Shown here: positions 1 through 6,767 of the stretch, in pieces
Numbering within the stretch: position 1 is the stretch's first letter
Layout of the letters: each line of letters starts with the position of its first letter
NCBI RefSeq assembly: GCF_937997405.1
Contig: NZ_CALKTL010000068.1
Span: 1-15,860, forward strand
DNA: 15,860 bases
Direction of reading: 5' to 3'
Source of the DNA: an uncultured Campylobacter sp.
Lineage (GTDB): Bacteria > Campylobacterota > Campylobacteria > Campylobacterales > Campylobacteraceae
Notes under the pieces: model-generated
What the model was told of the DNA's origin: nothing
Database searches by the model: none
What the model saw: the letters and a program-made list of their open reading frames with translations, nothing else
Position numbers and translations under genes: made by a program

Positions 1-2136
1 GAATACGATGACGCCAAGCGCAAGGCTGCGTACGCGTTCGACATCACTTATGGCACAAACAACGAGTTCGGCTTTGACTACCTGCGCGATAATATGAAAT
101 TTAGCGCGGATGAAAAGGTGCAGCGCGGGCATCATTTCGTAATCGTCGATGAAGTTGATAGTATTTTAATCGACGAAGCTAGGACGCCACTAATCATCTC
201 AGGTCCTACGAACCGCACTCTAGATGGTTACATCAAGGCAAACGAAGTAGCTCGCCAAATGATCCGCGGCGAGGCGCCAGCCGATCCGAAAGGCAAAGCT
301 ACGGGTGATTTTACCGTAGATGAGAAAAACCGCGCCGTTTTGATTACGGAGGCAGGAATTTCGAAAGCCGAGAAGCTTTTTGGCGTAGATAATCTTTATA
401 GTCTCGAAAATGCAGTGCTTAGCCACTACCTTGATCAAGCACTTAAGGCGAATTATCTATTTGAAAAGGACGTGCACTACGTCGTGCGCGACGGGCAGGT
501 CATAATCGTGGATGAATTTACGGGTCGTCTTAGCGAGGGGCGCAGATTCAGCGAAGGCTTGCATCAGGCTCTTGAAGCTAAAGAGGGTGTGCAGATCCAA
601 GAGGAGAGCCAAACTCTTGCCGACATTACCTTTCAAAACTACTTCCGTCTTTACGAAAAACTCGCCGGTATGACGGGTACGGCGCAGACGGAGGCAACAG
701 AATTTTCTCAAATTTACAAACTCGAAGTGGTCTCTATCCCCACAAACGTGCCGGTCATCAGAAAGGATCAAAACGATCTTATCTACAAAACCGAGCGCGA
801 GAAATTTGATGCCGTCATAAATGAGATCAAGCGGCTAAATTCTAAAGGTCAGCCCGTGCTCGTGGGTACGGCGTCGATCGAAAAAAGCGAGAAGCTGCAC
901 GAGCTTTTGGTTAAAGAAAACATCGCGCACTCCGTGCTGAATGCCAAAAATCACGAGCGCGAGGCGCAGATCATCGCCGAGGCAGGCGCTAAAGGCGCGG
1001 TGACGATCGCTACGAATATGGCGGGACGCGGCGTGGATATCCGCATAGACGATGAAGTGCGCGCTTTGGGCGGGCTATATATTTTAGGCACTGAGCGCCA
1101 CGAAAGCCGCCGCATCGATAACCAGCTCCGCGGACGAAGCGGGCGCCAGGGCGATCCCGGCGAGAGTAGATTTTTCTTGAGTCTGGAGGACAATCTACTT
1201 AGAATTTTTGGTAGCGACAAGATCAAAAATATCATGGATCGCTTGGGTTTAAAAGACGGCGAACATATCGAATCAGGCATGGTTTCGCGCGCAGTAGAGA
1301 ACGCGCAGAAAAAGGTCGAGAGCTTGCATTTTGAAGCGCGTAAAAATATCCTAGAATACGACGACGTCGCAAACGAGCAGCGCAAAACGATCTATAAATA
1401 TCGCAACGAGCTTTTGGACCCCGACTACGATCTGAAAGATAAAATCATTCAAAACCGCGAGGAGTACATCTCTAGCGTGCTTGAGGAGCTTGAAATTTTC
1501 GACGGCGCAAATATCAAAGAGGTCGATAAATTCCCGATCGTCGCCAAAATCGCTCAAGAAACGGGCGAGGTGCTCGAAAACAGCGAGCTTGAGAAGGTCG
1601 ATGATTTCAAAGAGCTGAAAGAAAAGATCATCGGCGCGCTTGCCGTTTCGTATGAAAACAAGATGGCGCCGATCGATCCACAGCAGCGCAAAAGTATCGA
1701 AAAGATGCTTTATCTGCAGATCGTCGATCGCGACTGGCGGGAGCATCTGTATCAGATGGATATCCTAAAAGCGGGCATCGGACTTCGCGGCTACAACCAC
1801 AAAGATCCACTTACGGAGTATAAAAAGGAGAGCTACAATCTCTTTATGGAGCTTGTAATGCGCCTCAAATCCGATAGCATCCGCTTACTGCATTCGATCC
1901 AGTTTAAATCTAGGGAGGAGATCGAAGCCGAACAGCGCGCGATGCAGGAGCGTATGGAGAGCTCTAACGCCAAAGAACTCGCCGCCGCAAGCACGAATGA
2001 AGCACAGCTAAATGGCGCAGAAGAGTTTGGCGACAAAAAGCCTAAGCGCAACGATCCTTGCCCTTGCGGTAGCGGCAAAAAATACAAAGACTGCCACGGC
2101 AAGGGCGGTCCGAAAAAAGGCGGCTTTGCAAGGTAG
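1..2136 (+). CDS. secA: Protein translocase subunit SecA, 5'-truncated by the window edge
   Basis: SecA is the ATPase motor that drives preproteins through the SecYEG channel of the inner membrane. The open frame runs from base 1, so about 160 N-terminal residues, including the Walker A loop, lie outside the window; the ATG at 94 is internal. Visible in order: the segment ending GFDYLRDNM (codons 24-32), the Walker B/DEAD-like motif VDEVDSILIDEARTP (about codons 49-63), the preprotein cross-linking region, helicase motifs TNMAGRGVDI and QLRGRSGRQGDPGESRF, the helical scaffold/wing region, then a low-complexity linker and the C-terminal zinc-binding SEC-C motif (C-P-C-G-S-G...C-H-G, about 2059-2100). 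The zinc motif normally contacts SecB or phospholipids. The 711 visible codons fit a usual total near 860. No clear terminator follows the TAG stop. Assignment is certain. Confidence 0.99.
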   Translation, partial: EYDDAKRKAAYAFDITYGTNNEFGFDYLRDNMKFSADEKVQRGHHFVIVDEVDSILIDEARTPLIISGPTNRTLDGYIKANEVARQMIRGEAPADPKGKATGDFTVDEKNRAVLITEAGISKAEKLFGVDNLYSLENAVLSHYLDQALKANYLFEKDVHYVVRDGQVIIVDEFTGRLSEGRRFSEGLHQALEAKEGVQIQEESQTLADITFQNYFRLYEKLAGMTGTAQTEATEFSQIYKLEVVSIPTNVPVIRKDQNDLIYKTEREKFDAVINEIKRLNSKGQPVLVGTASIEKSEKLHELLVKENIAHSVLNAKNHEREAQIIAEAGAKGAVTIATNMAGRGVDIRIDDEVRALGGLYILGTERHESRRIDNQLRGRSGRQGDPGESRFFLSLEDNLLRIFGSDKIKNIMDRLGLKDGEHIESGMVSRAVENAQKKVESLHFEARKNILEYDDVANEQRKTIYKYRNELLDPDYDLKDKIIQNREEYISSVLEELEIFDGANIKEVDKFPIVAKIAQETGEVLENSELEKVDDFKELKEKIIGALAVSYENKMAPIDPQQRKSIEKMLYLQIVDRDWREHLYQMDILKAGIGLRGYNHKDPLTEYKKESYNLFMELVMRLKSDSIRLLHSIQFKSREEIEAEQRAMQERMESSNAKELAAASTNEAQLNGAEEFGDKKPKRNDPCPCGSGKKYKDCHGKGGPKKGGFAR

Positions 2137-2371
2137 GCGCGGCGATCGGTCGTAAGTATCGCACGATCGGTGATCTCGAGATTGCGAGCATTGCGCGATC
2201 GGCGCTTTTCAATCTTGCTTTTGTATTTAGCGGATCGGTCGAGGGCGGAAAGCGTCATAAAATTTTAAAGAGGCTCGATAGCTAGGCGGCGTGGACAGAA
2301 ATTTTAAAAGAGCTTGTTCGCGAGGCGGCACGAACGGTGCGCAAAGCTGCGCGAGAGGGTGGAATTTTGGT

Positions 2372-2393
2372 TTTGAAATTTTAAAATTTCAAA
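2372..2393. repeat. Perfect 22-bp AT palindrome
   Basis: The sequence is TTTGAAATTTT followed directly by its reverse complement AAAATTTCAAA, centred between 2382 and 2383. One T-G wobble and one G-C pair extend it on each side. It belongs to the family of AT palindromes seen in most gaps of this window. It has no U-tract, so it is a poor rho-independent terminator. Confidence 0.85.
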
Positions 2394-2776
2394 GCGTACT
2401 CGATGCTTTGTCGCATATTTTTCGCAGCGCCGTTGCGGTGCGCCGTGCGGCAAAAAGTAAGCCAATCGGCGCGTGATACTTAAATTTAGCGTGCGGCTAG
2501 GACACCGCGCGGCATTTGAAATTTTAAATTTATGCGACGTGGGCGAGTTAGCAAGCGAAATCAGCCTTTAAATTTTAAGAATTTCAAAATTCTAAAAGAT
2601 TTGAAATTTCTAAAATTTTAAAATTTTGAGGCGTTTGAAATTTTAAAATTTAGAATTTAGGTTTAAAATTTCGAAGTTTTGGTAAAGGGGTCTGTTTGAT
2701 TTGCCGTATCCGATATCTCTTGGGGTAAATTTCATTTCGTATAAGTAGATTTCGGCGCGATTTTAAATTTTTCAAA

Positions 2777-2803
2777 GCTAGCTGGGGTTTGAAACCGGCT
2801 AGC
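2777..2803. repeat. GC-containing hairpin
   Basis: GCTAGCTGG pairs with CCGGCTAGC (one T-G wobble) around a nine-base centre GGTTTGAAA. This is one of few G+C stems in an AT-rich gap. Its loop side contains the TTTGAAAC string that resembles the 3' end of many CRISPR repeats (see the repeat at 2782-2917). Confidence 0.6.
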
Positions 2804-2917
2804 AATCAAGCAAAGTGCAAGAAACAATAGAGTAGAATTCTATCCCGCTGGGAGTTAAGGCTCATCTTCTACTATCTTTAAATTTAACTTCAATTTTGTC
2901 CCGTTGGGATTTGAAAC
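2782..2917 (+). repeat. Three degenerate CRISPR-like repeats (possible decayed array)
   Basis: Three related 14-mers lie at 2782-2795 (CTGGGGTTTGAAAC), 2848-2861 (CTGGGAGTTAAGGC) and 2904-2917 (TTGGGATTTGAAAC), spaced 66 and 56 nt. The last two extend leftwards to 27 nt and then match at 19 positions, mostly differing by transitions. Both contain a short dyad, TCCCGCTGGGA (2843-2853) and TCCCGTTGGGA (2899-2909). Spacing, a central dyad and a GAAAC end are typical of CRISPR repeats. There are only two or three units, the first lacks the 5' half, and no cas gene is visible, so this is at best a remnant. Confidence 0.3.
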
Positions 2918-3002
2918 ATTTCAAGAGTGTTTAAAATTATAGTTCACACCTAGGTAAAATTCTATTTAGTTAAAACTTAGTATTCCAAGGCGTGGAGCCT
3001 GT

Positions 3003-3026
3003 TTTTGGAATTTTAAAATTCCAAAA
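3003..3026. repeat. Perfect 24-bp AT-rich palindrome
   Basis: TTTTGGAATTTT is followed directly by its exact reverse complement AAAATTCCAAAA. It lies 4 nt upstream of the larger 3031-3076 palindrome and so forms a tandem pair of dyads ahead of the permease gene. Confidence 0.9.
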
Positions 3027-3030
3027 TACT

Positions 3031-3076
3031 TAAAATTTCACATAGAATTTAGCGCTAAATTTTATGTGAAATTTTA
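3031..3076. repeat. 46-bp near-perfect palindrome abutting the permease ribosome binding site
   Basis: The left arm 3031-3053 (ending CATAGAATTTAGC) pairs with the right arm 3054-3076 (starting GCTAAATTTTATG) at 22 of 23 positions; the remaining pair is a G-T that would be a G-U wobble in RNA. The centre is AGCGCT. The arm ends 1 nt before the AAGGA ribosome binding site (3078-3082) of the TTG-started permease gene. In RNA it would be a long hairpin in the 5' leader. It could be a terminator-like or mRNA-stabilising element, a regulator target, or one copy of a genomic palindrome family; the sequence alone does not decide. Confidence 0.9.
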
Positions 3077-3090
3077 CAAGGACGGCTTTT

Positions 3091-4281
3091 TTGGTAAAGT
3101 ATTTATTATTCAAATATCTCAGATTCGATCGCTCTCAGCCCTTCATTACGCTTTCGGCGCTGCTTGCATTCTTGGGCGTCGGCGTGGGGCTTACGGTGCT
3201 GATCGTCGCGATGGCGATAATGAACGGTTTCGATAAGGAATTTGAGCGCAAGCTCTTTACGATGAACTACCCGATCACGATCCATAGCCACTTTCGCGGC
3301 GGTATTTCAAAAGACGACGTGGAGGAACTGCGAGCGGACTTCCCCGATCTGATCTTTAGCCCGTATATTAGCTCTCAAGTCATCGCCAAAAGCGGCGAGA
3401 AGCTCGAGGGCGGGCTGATTTTCGGCGTAAATTTAAACGATGAAAAGCGCATCAACTCCGTCGTCGCAGCAGGCGCCAAAGACGCCAATCTAACGGACTA
3501 CGGCATCATGATAGGGCGCGGGATCAAAGACGAGTTTATGTTGGATGAGGGCGGCAAGATCACGATGATCTTTACAAAAAGCGATCCGGGCGGCTTTGCG
3601 CTAATCCCCAAGATGAAACGCTTTGACGTGCGCGCGAATTTCAGCTCGGGGCTGATCGCCTACGATAAAGCCTATTCCTACGCGGACGCGAACGATCTAG
3701 CCAAAATTTTGGGCTACGACGAGGGGACCTTCGACGGCGTACATGTTTTTTCAAACGATCCGTTTAAAGACCTGGAGCGCATCAAAAAAAGCCTCCCAGG
3801 CGGTGCTAGCGCCGTGGGCTGGTGGCAGCAAAACGGCAATTTTTTCAGCGCCCTTGCGCTTGAAAAGCGCGCGCTTTTCATCGTGCTGATGCTAATAATC
3901 CTAGTCGCGAGCCTAAATATCGTAAGTTCGCTTCTGATGACCGTTATGAACCGCCGCCAAGAGATCGCGCTTTTACTTAGCCTAGGCGCCAGCAAAAAGG
4001 AGGTTAAGAGGACCTTTTTCGCGCTCGGAGCCACGATCGGCGGCGGCGGCATCATATTCGGGCTCATTTTGGGCCTATTCGGCGTGTGGCTGCTCGGAAG
4101 CTTCGACATCGTAAATCTGCCGGCCGACGTTTACGGAAGCTCGAAGCTGCCGATGGAGCTCTCGCTAGGCGATTTGGCGATGATTTTAATCGGCGCCGTG
4201 CTTATCGTAGCGCTTTCGTCGTGGTATCCTGCCAAAAAAGCCACGCAGATCGACGTGCTGCAAACACTGCGCAACGAGTAA
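3091..4281 (+). CDS. LolC/LolE-family (LolF-like) lipoprotein-releasing ABC transporter permease
   Basis: This 396-residue inner-membrane permease of the MacB_PCD/FtsX superfamily matches the LolC/E family, which with the ATPase LolD extracts outer-membrane lipoproteins from the inner membrane and passes them to LolA. One N-terminal membrane helix (about residues 20-44, ending in the conserved NGFDKEFERKL) is followed by a periplasmic domain of about 210 residues, then three C-terminal helices (about 260-285, 308-336 and 360-376) and the typical end SWYPAKKATQIDVLQTLRNE. The start is TTG at 3091 with AAGGA at 3078-3082, 8 nt upstream; no ATG fits the conserved N-terminus better. A single permease would suggest a homodimeric LolF-type system, but lolD and other permeases are not in view. 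A generic MacB-like exporter is less likely. Confidence 0.9.
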   Translation: MVKYLLFKYLRFDRSQPFITLSALLAFLGVGVGLTVLIVAMAIMNGFDKEFERKLFTMNYPITIHSHFRGGISKDDVEELRADFPDLIFSPYISSQVIAKSGEKLEGGLIFGVNLNDEKRINSVVAAGAKDANLTDYGIMIGRGIKDEFMLDEGGKITMIFTKSDPGGFALIPKMKRFDVRANFSSGLIAYDKAYSYADANDLAKILGYDEGTFDGVHVFSNDPFKDLERIKKSLPGGASAVGWWQQNGNFFSALALEKRALFIVLMLIILVASLNIVSSLLMTVMNRRQEIALLLSLGASKKEVKRTFFALGATIGGGGIIFGLILGLFGVWLLGSFDIVNLPADVYGSSKLPMELSLGDLAMILIGAVLIVALSSWYPAKKATQIDVLQTLRNE

Positions 4282-4477
4282 ATTTAAACGCGGCGCCTTT
4301 AAAATTTAGCTAAATTTTGAAATTTAGAGCGGCGCGGCTGTGTTCGGAGCGGTATTTTAGCGCGCGGGTGGAGACTGCGCGATCTTGCACAGCGCGTATC
4401 GCGTAAAATTGCACTAAATACGATTTGTGTCGCCAGAATTTTGATTTTTTCGTGAGATTGTAAGCTACATGGAGCCT

Positions 4478-4519
4478 AAATTTTGAATAAATTTGGTCGT
4501 TCAAATTTATTCAAAATTT
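4478..4519. terminator. Perfect 18-bp inverted repeat with 6-nt loop; possible AT-type terminator
   Basis: Arm 4478-4495 (AAATTTTGAATAAATTTG) is exactly complementary to arm 4502-4519, with loop GTCGTT. It lies about 200 nt downstream of the permease stop and 100 nt upstream of the lipoprotein start, between two transcription units. It is followed by TTAAATTC rather than a clean U-run, and the stem is AT-rich, so terminator function is a guess; it may simply be another member of the palindrome family. Confidence 0.4.
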
Positions 4520-4590
4520 TAAATTCTAAAGGGGAGCAAATTTTTAGAGCGCTTTTCTAAATTTTGTAAAATTTCAAAACCACTCAAAGA

Positions 4591-4596
4591 TAAAAT
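4591..4596 (+). promoter_or_regulatory. Candidate -10 box for the small lipoprotein gene
   Basis: GATAAAAT matches the Campylobacter sigma-70 type -10 element; -35 boxes are usually poor in this genus. A start near 4602 would give a leader of roughly 17 nt containing the GAAAGGA ribosome binding site. Sequence likeness only. Confidence 0.3.
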
Positions 4597-4618
4597 CATA
4601 AAGATTTTGAAAGGATCT

Positions 4619-4756
4619 ATGGTGCAAAAGATCGTTTTATTTCTGTGTGCGGCGCTGTTTCTATGCAGCTGCTCTAGGAGCAGACCGCAAGATGCCCCAA
4701 AGCCAGAGCAAAATAAGGCACCGAGCCACCATTATACAGGCTACTATTATGCATAG
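4619..4756 (+). CDS. Small (45 aa) predicted lipoprotein
   Basis: A short ORF with a good ribosome binding site (GAAAGGA just 4 nt before the ATG). The product has a short basic start (MVQK), a hydrophobic core (IVLFLCAALFL, residues 5-15) and a lipobox LCSC with Cys18 as the likely acylated residue after signal peptidase II cleavage. The mature part is only 28 residues: polar and proline-containing (RSRPQDAPKPEQNKAPSHH) with a Tyr-rich end, YTGYYYA. It stands alone between the permease and the folD operon; closeness to a Lol-type permease may be chance. Function unknown. Small lipoproteins like this are often missed by annotation pipelines. The signal and lipobox make a real gene likely, though an entericidin-like or decayed longer gene is possible. 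Confidence 0.7.
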   Translation: MVQKIVLFLCAALFLCSCSRSRPQDAPKPEQNKAPSHHYTGYYYA

Positions 4757-4897
4757 CGTATATTGCGCGGTGGGCGCGATGCGTAGCGTTTAAAGGCGAG
4801 CAAATAACAAGGTCGTAGTAGTTCTTGTTCAAACAAGGCTTCATTCTGCAATACAAGCTGTGGCCTGAATGTAGCGGCGACAAGGCGTCCATCCGTC

Positions 4898-4903
4898 TAT
4901 AAT
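4898..4903 (+). promoter_or_regulatory. Candidate -10 box (TATAAT) upstream of the folD operon
   Basis: An exact TATAAT lies 152 nt upstream of the folD start, with no obvious -35. It would give a leader of about 145 nt. Another AT-rich option, TAACAT at 5022-5027, lies closer. Which one, if either, starts the folD-ychF transcript cannot be told from sequence. Confidence 0.25.
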
Positions 4904-5054
4904 GACGATAAAATTTAGGCTTATTTGAGTAGGCATAAATTCAGGACGAAATTCTTTTTAAAATTCTTTCAAATTCCCATAAAATCCCGCTGAATAAATC
5001 TAAATTTTATAAATTTTAGGGTAACATTTGCCTTATTTTTCAAAAAGGCTTTAA

Positions 5055-5912
5055 ATGACTTTAATCGACGGCAAAAGCATAAGCGCGAAGGTAAAAGATG
5101 AGATCAAATTGGCCGCTTCGGATCTTGCCGCAAAGGGCGTAGATCCCGCGCTGGCGGTGATTTTGGTGGGCGAGGATGCGGCGAGTAAGACCTATGTCGC
5201 AAGCAAGGAAAAAGCCTGCGCCGCCTGTGGGATCCGATCCGTAGCGCACCGCTTGAGCTCCGATGTGAGCGAGGCGGCGCTTTTAGAACTGATAGAAAAT
5301 TTAAACGAGGATGAGAGCATTGATGGCATCTTGGTGCAGTTGCCGCTTCCAAAGCACATTGATACGAATAAAATTTTAGAAAAAATAAGCCCGCAAAAGG
5401 ACGTGGACGGATTTAGTGCGATAAACGTAGGCAAACTTACTAGCGGGCTTTCGGACGGTTTTGTGCCTTGCACTCCGCTTGGCGTGATGCGCCTGCTTGA
5501 GGAATACGGCGTGCAGCTCGCGGGCAAAAACGCCGTCGTGCTGGGGCGCAGCAATATCGTCGGAAAGCCGATGGCTAGCCTGCTTCTGAATGCCGATGCT
5601 ACCGTCACGATCGCGCATAGCAAGACGAAAGGCTTAAAGCGGCTTTGCGCAGACGCCGATATTTTGGTCGCGGCGGTCGGCAAGGCGCATTTTGTGGGCG
5701 CCGATATGATAAAACAAGGCGCAGTAGTGATCGACGTGGGGATCAATCGCGGCGGCGACGGCAAGCTAAGGGGCGACGTTGATTTTGAAGCAGTCGCGCC
5801 AAAATGCTCGTTCATCACGCCCGTGCCCGGAGGCGTGGGGCCGATGACGATTGCGATGCTTTTGAGCAATACGATAAAATCGGCGAAAAATCGCTTAAGG
5901 CAAAGAGTCTAA
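5055..5912 (+). CDS. folD: Bifunctional methylenetetrahydrofolate dehydrogenase / methenyltetrahydrofolate cyclohydrolase
   Basis: FolD interconverts 5,10-methylene-, 5,10-methenyl- and 10-formyl-tetrahydrofolate in the cytosol, feeding purine and formyl-Met synthesis. The 285 residues fit the usual family length. Visible family features: the catalytic Tyr47...Lys51 in KTYVASKEKAC, Gln95 in VQLPLP, Asp118 in PQKDVDGF, the NADP-binding segment VLGRSNIVGKPMASLL, and the C-terminal TPVPGGVGPMTIAML. The ATG at 5055 follows AAAAAGG (5042-5048) with 6 nt spacing. It is the first gene of a compact plus-strand block; its TAA directly abuts the ATG of lepB, which implies translation coupling. Nothing unusual in the protein. 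Confidence 0.98.
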   Translation: MTLIDGKSISAKVKDEIKLAASDLAAKGVDPALAVILVGEDAASKTYVASKEKACAACGIRSVAHRLSSDVSEAALLELIENLNEDESIDGILVQLPLPKHIDTNKILEKISPQKDVDGFSAINVGKLTSGLSDGFVPCTPLGVMRLLEEYGVQLAGKNAVVLGRSNIVGKPMASLLLNADATVTIAHSKTKGLKRLCADADILVAAVGKAHFVGADMIKQGAVVIDVGINRGGDGKLRGDVDFEAVAPKCSFITPVPGGVGPMTIAMLLSNTIKSAKNRLRQRV

Positions 5913-6758
5913 ATGAAAATACTAAGCAAAATTTATCACTTTTTATCGAGTTGGACGGGGACGGTCATCGTCGTTTTATTCGTCATTCTTTTTGTGGCGC
6001 AAGCCTTCGTAATCCCCAGCGGATCGATGCGCACTACGCTTTTGGAGGGTGATTTTTTATTCGTTAAAAAATTTAGCTACGGCATCCCGACCCCGCATAT
6101 TCCATTTGTAGAGTGGCAGGTGGCTCCTGATAGCGACGGAGATGGACATATCATCCGCGGCGAGGGTCCAAAGCGCGGCGACATCGTAGTTTTCCGCTAT
6201 CCGCTTAATGAAAAAATGCACTTTGTAAAGCGAAATTTTGCCGTAGGCGGCGACGAGGTGATATTTGATCTGAATAATTTCTACCTTCGTCCACATGAAG
6301 GCGACGAGTTCATTGCCGCAAACTATGATGCTCGCGACATTGTGATTTTGGGCGGCGAAAAATATGTCAAAGAGCCGTATAAATTTAAGGGCATTCACTA
6401 CGACCCTAATGCTAGAAACTCAATGCTAACAAATGTCAAAATCGCACTTGAGAAGGGTGAATTTTCTATGAAGCCCATTAGTTTAAGTGAAATTCCTCAT
6501 AGCTTCGAAGCTGCAGGGATAAGCTTCAATGCCTTTTACATCAAAGTGCCGCAGGATGAGTATTTTATGATAGGCGATAATCGAAATAATTCCGCCGATA
6601 GCCGCTTCTGGGGTCCGGTACCTTATCGTCTGATCGTCGGCAAGCCATGGTTTACCTATTTTAGTATTGACGCCGATCGCAAGATCCGCTGGGAGAGAAT
6701 CGGGCGCTTCGTCGATACCTTGCAAAACGACGAGAGCCTAATCTATGAGCAAAAATAA
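5913..6758 (+). CDS. lepB: Signal peptidase I
   Basis: LepB is the inner-membrane S26 serine protease that removes signal peptides from exported proteins on the periplasmic side. The 281-residue product has one N-terminal membrane helix (about residues 17-33), then the catalytic box IPSGSM with nucleophile Ser38, the general base Lys106 in FVKRNFAVGGDEV, and the C-terminal box GDNRNNSADSRFWGPVP. The region between about residues 58 and 85, and the stretch after 120, are the usual variable insertions of Campylobacterota enzymes. The ATG follows the folD stop with no gap; a weak AAGG sits at 5897-5900. folD-lepB adjacency is, as far as I recall, also found in C. jejuni. The stop is 9 nt before the rpiB start. 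Confidence 0.97.
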   Translation: MKILSKIYHFLSSWTGTVIVVLFVILFVAQAFVIPSGSMRTTLLEGDFLFVKKFSYGIPTPHIPFVEWQVAPDSDGDGHIIRGEGPKRGDIVVFRYPLNEKMHFVKRNFAVGGDEVIFDLNNFYLRPHEGDEFIAANYDARDIVILGGEKYVKEPYKFKGIHYDPNARNSMLTNVKIALEKGEFSMKPISLSEIPHSFEAAGISFNAFYIKVPQDEYFMIGDNRNNSADSRFWGPVPYRLIVGKPWFTYFSIDADRKIRWERIGRFVDTLQNDESLIYEQK

Positions 6759-6767
6759 GGAGCGGCA

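Larger units (their letters stand above)
2137..3090. other. 954-nt non-coding gap between secA and the permease gene
   Basis: I see no convincing gene here. The first 100 nt carry four copies of a (C/G)GATCGG(T/C) octamer. From about 2360 on the sequence is dominated by AAATTTTAAAATTT-like runs, including a perfect 22-bp palindrome at 2372-2393, an AAAATTTT dimer at 2612-2627, a GC-containing hairpin at 2777-2803, a set of degenerate CRISPR-like repeats at 2782-2917, and two palindromes at 3003-3026 and 3031-3076. Short open frames in the first part lack a ribosome binding site and have no recognisable protein character. Confidence 0.7.
4282..4618. other. 337-nt gap between the permease and a small lipoprotein
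   Basis: No gene is visible. It contains a perfect 18-bp palindrome just after the permease stop (4301-4318, AAAATTTAGC/GCTAAATTTT overlapping core) and a perfect 18-bp inverted repeat with a 6-nt loop at 4478-4519. The last 60 nt carry a possible promoter and the ribosome binding site of the lipoprotein gene. Confidence 0.7.

Noticed and set aside
1833..2258. 141-codon minus-strand frame spanning the secA 3' end
   Set aside because: Mostly antisense to secA, with no start context and a low-complexity product.
2291..2476. 61-codon plus-strand frame after secA
   Set aside because: Covers a perfect AT palindrome, has no ribosome binding site and a random-looking product.
4674..4892. 72-codon minus-strand frame over the small lipoprotein
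   Set aside because: Antisense to a better-supported gene and without a ribosome binding site.
5192..5869. 225-codon minus-strand frame inside folD
   Set aside because: Ser/Pro-rich antisense shadow of a certain gene, a common effect of codon structure.
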